Shown here piece by piece: positions 13,701 to 26,392 of a stretch of 64,000 nt of DNA. Origin of the DNA: Lycocorax pyrrhopterus obiensis (Eukaryota > Chordata > Aves > Passeriformes > Paradisaeidae). The notes beneath the pieces are model-generated. The model was not told the origin of the DNA. It saw only the letters and a list, made by a program, of their open reading frames with translations, and ran no database searches. The DNA lies in contig JACSVZ010000002.1 in assembly GCA_014706295.1 (NCBI GenBank), positions 50,928,717 to 50,992,716 on the forward strand, read 5' to 3'. Every line of letters begins with the position of its first letter. Position 1 is the first letter of the stretch. The position numbers and the translations under genes are program-made.

Positions 13701-16700
13701 TTTGCTGGGAAGCAGCTCTGTCACTGTTAAGGTATCTGTAGAAAAGAATAGGAGATCTGAGGGCAAAGAAATAGGTGGTTGAGAGGACAAGCAGTCCAGA
13801 GGAGGACTGGATCCCAGAGAGTCTTTACAGATCACAGGACTGGCTGTGAATACAAAGAGAATATTTCTGGTATGGAGATTTTGCCGTACACAGAACCAAG
13901 AACAGTGATTCCACTGCAGCGATACCAGTGCATATTATCTATCAGTGGCTGTTACATACACTCACTTACATACATCACTTGTGTATTGAAAACACAGTAA
14001 GACAATCATCAGGTTTTCTAAGTGTTTCCATGTTGAAAACAATGCTATTGAGGATCATTGAAAGCTGACAAAGGCTCTCAAGCAGACAGAAAAAATCTCA
14101 CACGCAAAAGCACTAATAACTATAGTTTTGTATCCACTAACCTCTAAAGGACGTACTTTGCTTCAAATGGATACATTTAGTAAGAAAATTTTAAGGCTCT
14201 TATCATAATTTCTTATGCATAACACATGCTACTTGAGACACAATTTTGCCTTCAAATACCAGGATGTAGTTCTCATAGAACAAGAAAAAAATATTATACC
14301 TAATTACTAAGAGAGAAAACAGGCAACATGCTAAAGTCCTGAGTTCAGCAAAGTTAACAAGGACAAAATTTCACTGAGCATATCTCAGCTTCCTTGACTT
14401 TTTAGTTGAGACAAACTGCTCTTTGTTTACTGCATGTAATTTTTTCTCTTACTGCAATTTGCCACTTGCTAGGCTTCCATCCTACTCCTTTAGATGTGAA
14501 TGATGTAATACATCTTGTCACAGATCAAATCAAAATTTGTGCCGGAGCTCGCAGTCTTCTGATCGTTGGATTATAATTTCTCAGCGCAGAGCTCCAGCAA
14601 CACACAACAACCAGAAACAACCACCTCCACCTTTGGCTGCTCCCAGGGCTTGATTTCTAGGGCTTGTGCCTGCCCTGCAGCCACAGCTGTTTGTAGGAGG
14701 TTGATGAGCCAATAATCAGATCCAGGTGTGGATCCTGGTCTTGAGTGAGAGTTTGGCTAGTGCATACCAACAGGGTTTAAATACATTATACAACAAAAAT
14801 TCTTGCTCACAGCTGCATACCAATACAGATTAAATTAGATACTACTGTTTTCATAATATTTGCCTTTTTTTTTCCCTAGGACTATAAGTAAGGAAGCATA
14901 TTACCACTTCATTCAAAAAATACACACATAGTAACTACATGTTTAATAGTTTTCACTGCTCTGAGGTTATGTAGAGTGCAATGATCATCCATTGATTTAA
15001 CTCAAATGGACAAATCCCATTGTACATTTTCTTTGCTTTCTATTTCAGCAGGGTTCTGTGGATATTAAAATTGTCATTATCTACCCACAGGCAGTTTCAA
15101 AATACCCACAGGCATCTTGCATAGATACTGCTTGAGGCTTTGGAAAAAAGTAGTGCCACACAAAGCTGCAAAACCTTCTATATATGTAGAAAAAATCTGT
15201 CATTTTGTGGTATTTCAACCTGTAAGACATATGCTGGAGGTCTACAGCTGCCATTGGTAAAATAGCCTTAATATTCCTATGAATTCTACATAAGAACTTG
15301 CTAGCAGAATCACATTGCTTAAGGCAGTCCTACATAAGACAGCAGGTTGAAAGATAAATGGGTCCCTGGGCCGAAACTGATGATTTTTCTTAAGTATGAG
15401 TGATTATAGCACAATTTCATGAGCTTCTTGCAAAGACTTTACAGTCCCAACTGATAATATAATACCACCGTGGCTAAATACACACTATGACTTAAAAAGA
15501 CCTGATTCTAAACTGAGAAAAAAAATTATGAATACATCTAAGTATCAAGCAAGTATTTACAAGATTATTTAGAGTAAGAGGCAAAGGAGAGTCTGCATCT
15601 TGTGTGACAGGTCACTTCCAAAGAATACAGAAAAATGGTGCTGGGAAGTCTCAGAATGCTTGCATAATTGTTGGGAGAGAGCACAGGCTGTGTTACTTAT
15701 GACCTGCAATAATATGAAATTAGGGACATCAATTAAAAACAAACAAACGAGCTATTCTTTACAAACTTGGGAAGATGTACTGCTGTAAATGAAATCTTAA
15801 TGGTATTGAACATCTGACACCAGATCAGAAAGGTAAAATGAAACTATAATACAGAAAAATGTGAATTATTGAATTACCATTATTCTTCACTATTTACACA
15901 GAAACAGAATCACTCATGCTAAACCAATAACAAAATATATTCTACTGAGTAACAGCTTCAGTGATGTGAAGTAGCAACTATTGTAGTGACCTTCCAAAGT
16001 TTTTAGGGTGAGGTAAATTGTATCTGAGAGCACAAAAAAAATTAGCTGAGAAGTTTGCCAATTTACATTCTTACACACTTGAATGCAAGTTCTTGGAATA
16101 AAAACTTTGGATAAAATGACAGTGCTGCGGAATCCAGCAATGGAGAAGCCTAGACTTGAAAACTGATGTTTTGTGTAAGAAAAGAAATGTGAGTCCCATA
16201 TACATAACAGAAGACAATAAAAAGAAAATCATGTGCTTAATCACGGATTAGTGAGACCTTTACTTATAGTCCTGTTCTTAGTTCTGTCTACTACACTCAA
16301 AATCTTGCCACGAGCAAGAAATAAAACATCTGGCAGGTGGAGGTAAAAATTCCATGTCAGTCCAGCTAATGCTAACAGTATAATAATTCAAATTGTCTAA
16401 TTAATAGAGAAAAAAAATCTATCAATAATAAAACTAAGTTTGCAATTCAAAACTTCCTAGTAGTTGTGCTTCTTCCTGATGGTTTTGCTCACCTTCCCCC
16501 CGTCTGTTCAGGTTGTCTGTCTGACATTTCAGTTTTCCTTGAGAAGAACAGGGGAAAAGACAGCTATGGTAAGGTCTTAGCTAGGAGAAGTTTGCTGTTT
16601 GTGGTGACAAGGCTCCACCATCAGCGTTGGGGCCCCTTGTGGCTACTTTTATACATTTCCAACCACAGCCCTTTTTCTTTATTCCCAACCTAAATGCTGA

Positions 16701-17270
16701 AAGTTGCGCAACAGCCATCCATAGCGGCAGGTCACACAAAGGGCTACTGTTACACGGGGGCTTCACAGTCTGCAGAATTCACCAAGAGGAAATCCATCCA
16801 GGGCAGGCACCACTGGCAGCTCTTATCCAAGCTACAAATAGGTCAGGCCAAGGCAAACCCAGACATGCCCTGGGACCCTGTACTCAGGTCAACACAAAGC
16901 CTCTATCATGATTTCTGTCACTAGTAATGGCAAAAATCATGTGTCTGGGCTACAAGTTTACTTTTAGAAAAAAATAACATTGATGAATTGCAAAAGGTTA
17001 GAAAGAAATACATGCGTTTAGTAAATTCACCTGTTTATTCGCAGAACCTTCTTGTGTGCACAATGAAGAAATTTTTGAGGAGGATTTTATTTTTTGCTTT
17101 AGGTAGAGGACTCGTACTGAGAACTGAAAGCTCCAAGTTGAAGCTAGACAAACTCAGGATCGAAATCAGATGTATACTTTTAACTCAGGAGAAAATTAAC
17201 CACTGGGAGCAATTATCTGAAGATTTAGAAGCTTTCTATATCTTGAAATAATTAGATGCAAATTTTCCTT

Positions 17271-17307
17271 AAAAAAAACCAAACCAAAACAAAACAAGAA
17301 AACGAAA
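17271..17307. repeat. A-rich (CAAAA)n-like simple repeat
   Basis: A run of A residues followed by imperfect ACCAAA and ACAAA units, then AGAAAACG. It is a low-complexity tract with no coding meaning and could be the relic of a poly-A tail. Confidence 0.8.
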
Positions 17308-18858
17308 GCTAAGCCGGAGAAGATATAACCTATGAAGTATTCATGTAGTAAAATTATTTATTTTCTGTAACGCAAGATGCTTCAGCTAAGTGGTTCTACT
17401 GGATTGTTCTGACCATAATCCATGGCAATCTTTTCTTTGGTTCCCACAGAAAGATTAAATTTGCCTATAATTCTAACAAGATATGTCTTAGAAAATTTTG
17501 CAAAAACAGTCTTCAATTAATAGTACCCGTGCTCAGGATTTCTGAAGCCCAGAGTAAAAACCTTAGAAACACTGGGACTATAGCATGAATATTCCAATTC
17601 ACTAAAAAAATGCCCTAAAAGCCAAAGTGCTGTGAAATAAAAACTGCTAATGGCAGGTAGGTTATTTTTCACTTTATTAAAAGTTTTCTTGTTTTATTCA
17701 AAGATGTCTTGAATATGCCTGTGTATATCGCTACGACAGACTTTTGTAATGATTTTTTTACCATTGAGTAGTATCATCAGTAAATTCTAGCAGAGAGAAT
17801 TTTTTGTTACTTTATCAATTACATCACTATAGTTCAAAGGAATTAGAGCAAAAGGCCTGAATAATCAGAACATGAGGAAACTAGTGACACAGAGGGTGAA
17901 CGGACTGCCGTGAGTATGTACCAAAAAGCTGGTTTTTTCTGTCTTCTGAACACCAAGGTAGAAGTAAACTGTGAAAATTAACATTATCCAGCTCAAGTTG
18001 ACATTTATATTTGAGTTCCTGTTTTATAATACAATAGAGTATCTGGGACCTTAAAAAAATATAGATGCATAGCCTAGATGCATTTTTTTTCTGTATTTCT
18101 ATTAGCATGTGTTTTTATCCAGTATTTCTGGAATGCCATGGCAACAATCATGACAAGCATGTATTATGTAGAAATTCTGGCACATCACTATTCTGTTATT
18201 TTAATTTCTGCCAGTCATTCTGGAGGCAAAAACATGATATAATTTTAAAAATTTAATTTCTTAGTGTATCTGGCCTTTATATTTTCTCTCTGGATAAAGG
18301 GGCTTCCTTCCAAAACTTTTCTGACCCAAGCCTACTATTTTTCTACAATTACCATAAAATTAAAATATTTAGAATTCATTCCCACAATAGCTGAAAATGG
18401 CTAATGAATACTCTATGACCACTGATCATACAACCAACTAGCATTTAGAAGCACATTCAACAACACAGAGAAAACACTTTGTAGCCTCTTCCACCAATCA
18501 ACTACTCTTGAAGGAGGGAGAAGTTGATCTAAAGGTTCCTTCCATAAAAAAATCAAGATGGATTTCTTATTATCAAATATCAGCACTGGACCTCTAAGTA
18601 CTTTCTTCTTTGATATAGCACTCACAATTTGTCCATATGCTCTACCCAATTAAAACTGTAGCAGAAACAACATGGACTTACAGAGTAGGCTATTTTAGAC
18701 ATGCACCAAAGCTAAAGCAACTTGTTCCCTAGTAAAAGCCTAGGAGTTGTGTACAAGTCCAGGAGCAATATTTGACTTTGGTATTTGGGGTTTTTTTCCC
18801 CCTTCATTTAAAGAAACATAGTTTTTGGTCACATAGGATTCATTGATGCAGAAAGACC

Positions 18859-18873
18859 TTTTTTTTTTTTTTT
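18859..18873. repeat. Poly-T homopolymer
   Basis: An uninterrupted run of about 15 T residues. A mutable homopolymer with no other structure visible around it. Confidence 0.85.
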
Positions 18874-19220
18874 CTGTGTACAACTCCGCCTCTGCCCCAA
18901 GGATTTAGCTTATGCTTAAACAATTTAAACAACTATGTGGCTTATATGTCTGTCCAGTTTAAAAATCTAGTTTCCTATTTTTAAGTCAATTTACTCTTCA
19001 TCCTGACCTAAGATTTCTGTAGCTACAACCACTGTCACTTTCTACAGCAAAACCAGTAAACTTTGTAATAAAAGTAGCAGTTCTGCCAAGACAAGATAAA
19101 GCACTGTTCAAGCCCCTCAAACCTTTCGTAAATGCTTATGGGTTCCAGTTCTGCTTTTTAAGCCCGCAAATCCTTCACTTTTTAAAGTTCTACACATTCC
19201 TCAACTCCTTCACTAAAAAC

Positions 19221-19272
19221 TTTCTCCTCCTCTATTTCTTTCTTTCTCTCTCTCTCCCTTTTCCTTTCTCTC
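19221..19272. repeat. CT-rich (TTTC/TC)n tract
   Basis: About 50 bases of almost pure pyrimidine, with TTTC units changing to TC units. It is a polypyrimidine microsatellite in intronic sequence. It is not a credible splice acceptor tract because no exon follows. Confidence 0.85.
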
Positions 19273-22200
19273 ATATTCTAGGATAATAAATTACCTATTT
19301 CAACAAAGGCACAGACATTTTAAAAAGTATTTCACATTACAGTGATTAGCAACTGCATTTTCCTTTACTGCTTGTACTTTGGTAGGATAAAATAAATGAG
19401 CCCATAGGTATATATCTGTTAGGTTTAAATAATACATGAAAGTGACTCGTAGCATTAAAAAAGGAGAAAGCATATTTTTCAAGGACAAAATTCTGTGTCT
19501 TCAAATGTATTTCTAACACCAAATAACAGCATTATACACTTAAATCAGGAACTTTACGTCTTTCTAAACATAATTATACTGTTCAAAGAAAACTACTGAA
19601 ACTACTGTGTACTTTTGTGAAATTATACAATGCAACTACACTTTGCAGAGCATATTTCATACAAACTGCATTATGAAATGTACCACAGAGATAAATAAGA
19701 GTTACACAATCAAATAACAAACAATAGCAGAGAGAGAAGAACATTAAGTCATGAGAGATGAAGAAGAATATATCCTACAAAACTTCACAGGAAGATAGAC
19801 TCAATAAGACATATAAAAGCATTTCTAGGAGGCAAGAACAATAAAATATAGGTTTTCAGAACAGCTAAAGTAAGACTGCATAAATAAGATACAGAAGGTC
19901 ACTGCTATGTAAGCAGATGAAGGAGAGTCAGTTACAGTCACAAAGTGAAAGTCATCACTTATTTTCTGCCATTTTCTGACTAATTGTCATATGGCCAGTG
20001 AAACATTAAACAGTTGAATCATGCTGACAGCCACCAATGTAAAAGTATGAAAAATTGGCATGACAAGCCCAAGTAAGTGCTGTCGATACTAAACATGCAA
20101 AATAAATGTCAGGGGGGTTATTTGACTAAACGTTGGAGTAGTTAACCTTTGATGCTATGATTGAGGTTGAGTGAAAATAAGAAGCCACCAGAGGAAAGCA
20201 AGTATGCTGAAAACCTTGTTACTGTTTGTGGAGGTCCTAAATCAAAGAATCAGATATTAATAAAAGAACAGATATTATAGCTAATGGCCCCTTGAGCAAT
20301 GCTTCATAGGAGTAAATTTAATATAATGGGCACCATACCATGCAGGAGAGATCTTATCATAGTATTGGTACAAAATATAATTTTAAAAGGTAACTAGACC
20401 TTTAGAGAGGATAAAGGAGAATGGAACATCAGTAAATTCTACAATGAACAGTGATGAATCTGAGAAAGGAGTAATTTTGTTTTTTGAGTTAATGATTTTG
20501 AGAAGGTCAGTTTGTGTAACAGCACCAAGTTAATGTCTTGCTGGAGTTTATTGAGCAGCCACAGAGGAACAGTCAGACAGAACAAAGGTGTATAGTACTA
20601 TAAAAACTGCAGAAATTGTGCTATTGAAAAGGCAGATCAACCCCTTGATATAAAAGAGAAAAAGAGCACATACTGCCTTTCATGTTGAAGTGAAAAGAAA
20701 CATGATAGGAGTTGGATTTCTTCTTTCCCCCAGAATTCTCTGTAGGTTGGTATTTTTCTTTTACTAGAAAAGTGAAAAGGCAGGTGAAAGTAACAGCTAC
20801 CTTCACTAAAACTGATAGTGAATTTCCAGCTTTCTTTTGTAGAATAGGAAGTTAATAGATAAGGTGTATCGAAGACTGTCCTTATGCTTGTGTACAAATT
20901 GACCAGCACCATCAACTTTAAAATGTCTAGAAAACTTTTCAGTCTCTTAAGTTCCAGGAGTTTGATCTGACAGGCATTCAGCATTTAATAGAAATCCAGG
21001 AGGATGGATCAGTAACATCGTTACACAGGAAGCAAACATTTTAAGTGAAAAAATTAGAAGCTCTTAAAAACTGTGAGGCTGAGTGAAATGAACACTGAGA
21101 ATAAGATAGCATTGTTGTTTGACTCATATCACAGATGAATTGATCTATATTTAATTAGAACTAATTTCCCTTGTTTGCTTATTCATTAACTGTCTGAAAT
21201 GAACAAAGTAAAGAAAATTTTGCATGATATTTCAATATGGACTAAGTCTTCCCTTTATATGATGACTTTCCATATAATGCGTTTAATGCAGGGGCTATTT
21301 AATGATTTAAACTTTGAAAATCAAACTGTATTATATTACATATTGTGCACCAGTTCTGCTCAAAAACTCTGAAAGCATTTTCCCTGCAATTACAGTATAG
21401 TATGCAGTAGTCAATCTACCAATCACAGCTGAGTCAATATTTCTGATTCGCATTTCAAAAAGTTGCCTTAGAAATGACCATGTAAATCTCTGAGAAAATA
21501 AGGATGAGCAGGTATAAATAAACCAAAACAATCCTTCTACAAACTTGTTTGAATTAATCTCTGAACAAATCTACAAAAGCTAACACTGAAATCCATACAA
21601 TGTCATACAGATTAATCACAATAATCTCAATGTTGTGACATGAAAAATTATAAGAAGGATCAATGAAAGCTGTTGCCTAGATTAAAAAATTTCTGGCTGA
21701 TAGAGAAACAATTTGGTGCCAAAATAGAAAGTTGAAGTCAAATTAACTGCTGCCCTCTAGAAAGTCTTTCTTAACAATGAAACTTATCACAATGACAGAA
21801 AAATAGAGATGTTATTGGCAGAAGGCATGGCAACACATAAATGCAACAAATGTACAAGCAACAGTTAACTTTTCAAGAAATAAGAATCAGACTGTTTTCC
21901 AAGGCACGAAATTATCTCCATAGGTCTGAAGTCTATAATACCTTAGAGAAATTGTCTGCTTTTGTTATACCATGTCAGTTTGGTTTAAATTCTTGATCTA
22001 AGGGCCCTTGCAGGCAGTTGTAAAGGCTTTAAAATCCTAGGCACAATTGCAAACATATGATGTTTTTCATATCTGAGCACTTATTTATACTGTGGGATTA
22101 AAATCTCTTCTCCAGCTCCTCCAGCGGAAAAGTGTTGTATTAATTGGCACTGGAACACTGAGTTTCTTATTCCCCAGCATTGTTTCTAATGAGAAAAAAG

Positions 22201-25200
22201 TATAAATTTAATGAGTATTCCACTGAGGAAAACCACCAAAATTGTTTCCAATGTAAAATGCATAGGCATAATATGTATGTTTTTTCTAGAAATCAGAAAG
22301 TAGATTATAATAGTTTATCTCTCTCACTTGCCCCAAACCTCATAAACCATCTACACAGGTTTCTTTGGCTTCTGCTTTGGTTAATTTACACTTTTGAAAA
22401 AATAAATATGACAAATTTCACAAAATTCGTGTGCTGCTTGTATAGGGTATCTACATTTAGCAATGTTAAGTCCAGCTTACAGGCTGTGGATGGAAGTTGG
22501 CCTGAAAGACACTTCTGCAGGGCTTCTACATTTTCCTAGGAGATAAATTAGGCAACTAACAAAGGACAACCAATTAACAGAGCCTGACTAGGCAGACATT
22601 TCCATCTGGATATGTTCTCTGAGACAGAATTGGTACCTGTTGCTCCTACCATGGTCAACTGAGATGGAAAAGAGGACATGAGAAGCCTTGCACGATATGC
22701 TGCTTCTTCTGCTGCCAGTCTGAATGTTGATCATCAAACTGGGACCCACCACAGATGGGGAACACTCACTTGGACACATAAGCACACATGGGAGGAATCC
22801 CAGAGTTGCTAAACAATCAAACTGGCTTTGGCCAGTGAAAATTTTGTTGCAAATATTCAAGTATAGATTTGACATAAAAATTCTGGAAAAAATGTTATAA
22901 CTATGACTTTTTTTCTTTGGGTGATATAATTCATGGCTAAAAATTCTTAGAAATGGCAGATATAAAATATATTTATTCTACTTATAAATGAAGCAGTGTT
23001 CCATTAAGCATTCCTCTAAATTAACAGATCTTGTAAAAATAACTTTTGCTTTCTTTTGGGATCACTCAGGAAAGGCTCCTCCTTATGTTATTTGTCTAAT
23101 CTTTTTTTTTTATATTATACCAGGAAAAGTAGAACTCATTTACTGCACAGACTAAGTATTTTCCTTCTCGTGAAACCCACTCCTCTTCATATCTGTCCTA
23201 ATCTAGATCTCTGTTCATTTCCTTTCTGCACTCTCCTTTTTAAAAACAGCTAATATAATCTAATCCATGGGTGACATTTACAGGGAATGAACGAAGACCT
23301 GTTTACTGAAATATTATATTAGTTAGCTGACTTAAACTATCCTTCCAGTAAGAGATCAAGGTTTAAGCAAGTAGCATCTGACATATATTCCTCCAAGGAG
23401 TTTTGTTCTTTCCAATTTCTTAGAAGAAATCTGGTTCGGTTTTAACTCAATTTCTCATCAAGAATTGCCACCTGCCTTTAATTTGATGCACAACACAAAT
23501 CTGCAGATTCACGAATACTAAAATGCGTCATAAACTTTTTGTGCATTAGCTTTAAATCTATTCAACATAATGCAGGAAGGAAGATCAATTTAACTGGAAA
23601 ATAAGTTTGATGTGAAACTGGAGAGGCAGAGTTCAAATCTGTGGTCAGCCTCAAAGTATATGTGTCATCTTGGTCAACCACCATGTGGCCCCAAAACTAC
23701 TTATGTGCCCACAGAGAAACTTATACAGAAAAACACCATCTGGCTGCTTCACCACCTAAAGTTTACATAAGAAGCAAGAGAAAAACTGAACCTCTCTTCA
23801 CTCACATTGCTGTCAAACCCTTCTGCATCCTCCGACTAATCACATCATGTGCTGAAGTACAATACAAGGATTGTGTGTTGAGTTCTCCCCTCATTATGAC
23901 ATGCATGCATATTCTCATTTGAGATATTTCTAGGCCATAAAATTCTGCCTGCATTCATCTCAAAACCGTGCTCAGTGTTTTGTCTGTGGTTAGTCCCATT
24001 CTTTCACGCTTATGTCTGCTTATTTAGGCTATGCAGAATTCAAGTCCCTCCCTCATGACTCCATCCCAGTCCCACAGGCAGAGAGAGCCACAAAGCTTAG
24101 GGAGCATTAGCACACATAAATACTATAAAGAATCTAGGCCTTAACCTTTCTCTACCTGCATTTTCTTTAAAGGAAGATGTCATGATAAACACAACAGAAA
24201 TACTGGGATACTCAGGAATTTAATATTGCTGGCTGGAGAAAAGCATGAAACAAATAAGGTGAACCTATTCTGTCCAAGGTGTTAGTCACAGAAATGGCTT
24301 TGATCACCTTTATTTACTTTTAGGTGGCACTGTCTTGTTCTGCAAAAGATCTGTGAAATCAGTATCTCGGAGAAATATGATATTGAACAGGAAATAACAC
24401 CTTCCTTGATGGACAGAAGGTAATTTTTTGAAAGAGTCTAATCACTAGAAAACTCTCACTACCAGCAGAAATACTGAAATAAGCACTTCTTTTTGAGAAA
24501 AGGAAGGTGGAGAGATACAGAGACAGTATTAAGCTTAATGCACATATCTAGACATTATTACTGTTACTAATGATTTTCAATGATGGCAGAGTTAGGCCTT
24601 TTTCTTTCGTGTTTTAAAGAGCAACCTATAACTACTACAAGACCACTTCTAATCTATTAGACTTATAACTCTATTTCTTTAGGCTCTCACCAGTATGAAT
24701 ATTCTGCAGGAGTTCAATATGCTCATTTTAAAATTATAATGATTCCTGGAAAAAAAAGAAAGAATGTAAATCCAGCAGGAACTGTTCAGCAAGGCAATTT
24801 CTGCTAAAAGTCAGACTCCATCCACAAATAGTCATACTTATTTGTAGCAGTGTTTTATGCAAGACAAACTACTTATTCTGAAGACTTTATTGCTTGCCTG
24901 TATGAAAACAAGATGGACCCAACATTTCAGTAAGACAGATATTTGCTCAAAATTATTACTACAGAAAGATATTGCCTGATATCAAATGGTTATTCTACTG
25001 TTTAACCTCTTTGTAACATATCCAGTAGAAATTCTAGTAATCCAATGGGACTGGCTGTCCAGATGCACATAATTCTAATGAAATGGATTAAATTTACTCA
25101 TAGCTTGATACCTGATTACAAATTCAGAGCTGCAGTCATAAAACTGGTCATAATCATAATTGTACTGTACAGAAAGAAAATGTATGCAAGAGTTTTGTTT

Positions 25201-26311
25201 CTAGCATCTGGAAAATATTTAGAACATATGCCATTATTACTTTTTACAGCATTATGTCCTACTTATCAAATATTAGCATGCCGACTAATTATAGAATATA
25301 ATCAAATCTACTACAGTCAGTCATAGACAGACAGTCTACTTGTTTGGATTATGATTATCCATTTTCTTTTACTGAGAAAGAAGAGCAGAAGTATTGATAC
25401 TCATATCTAAGAGATTCATAGTTAGTTAACAAACACAAATGAGAGGATGATGCGAGTTTAGTCGTATTTAAAGACTAGTAGTAATACAGACAGTTCCTGA
25501 AACTTCTTTGCATTGGTTAAATTTTTTGCAGACTTTAAAATTGAGACAACAATCTGGCTTTGTTTATTTTTGAGAATGAACGTAAAGAGACATTTTCATT
25601 AAGAATAGCAGCACTGCTCATCCAGGAGAAGATATGTTAATCACATAAAAATAAGAAATCTGCATAATATATTAATTTTTTCAGTTATGAAGAAGCAATA
25701 AGTGATGAATAACTTGAGAGAGCCATCAAAGCAGTTTGACTTCAGAACTCAGTTGAGTAACCAGGGAGTTAGTTTCAACAGTTTTATTATGGGATCAGGT
25801 AAATGTTGGAACCCTGAGTTATTGAAGGTGCCTTTCAGTAAATATTTAGCATCTACTCTTGTGAGAGTATAAATTTCATGTCCAAGAGAGAGCTTTGTGG
25901 ATGTTTGCTCGGGGCTCCCATCTTCCCCATAGGAGAATGAGAATAAAATAATAACTATGTATGAATGTAACACAAGCTGCACATTCAATCAAGTCCCCTG
26001 AGCAAACTATGCATGTAAGAAAAAACAAGAAATTAATTTCCACACAAAGATTTTCCTCACGACTTTCACAAATTATAGATTACTCCACTTGATTAAGCCG
26101 TTCCTGTATTAATAATGTTGTAGCAGACAGCAAAAAAAGCGCAAAGGTATTGTCAAAACAGCTTGTAACATTATTTAAATGTTTTAAATGTTTGCCGCTA
26201 TCATCAACTTTTCTTCAAATCCTTTCCCTGCTAATCTTACCAGATTAGTAAACATAAGCAGGTGTGTGCCTTGATGACAGGAACCCCTGTAACTGTGTCC
26301 TCATCATTTAA

Positions 26312-26392
26312 AAAGGATGCTAAGGTACTTGAATGCATCCCAAGAAGGGCAGCGAAGATGGTGAAGGGACTGGAAGACAGAGAGACAGAAAG
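26312..26392 (+). mobile_element. CR1 LINE internal scrap
   Basis: The stretch beginning AAAGGATGCTAAGGTACTTG and continuing through GAAGGGCAGCGAAGATGGTG to the GGACTGGAAGACAG block matches the CR1 3' region on the sense strand, where a base-paired 'GAGGAGGGCAACGAGGCTGGTGAAGG' type block is highly conserved. Similarity stops abruptly near 26392. There is no terminal octamer repeat, so this is an internal scrap or an element whose remainder has diverged. It sits exactly at the edge of the GC-rich segment that follows. Confidence 0.72.

Larger units (their letters stand above)
10736..26311. other. Non-coding, probable intron with a few simple repeats
   Basis: About 15.6 kb in which I find no supported exon, RNA gene or transposon. 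Slightly GC-richer patches with longer chance frames occur at about 12.08-12.33 kb, 13.45-13.84 kb (a 127-codon minus-strand frame) and 16.46-16.91 kb (overlapping plus-strand frames). None has recognisable similarity. Simple-sequence tracts inside are listed separately. A decayed old repeat could be hidden here and would need a repeat-library search. Confidence 0.5.

Noticed and set aside
13452..13835. 127-codon minus-strand frame in the sense direction of the host gene
   Set aside because: No similarity to CNTNAP domains, no good flanking splice signals, and low-complexity Ser/Leu composition.
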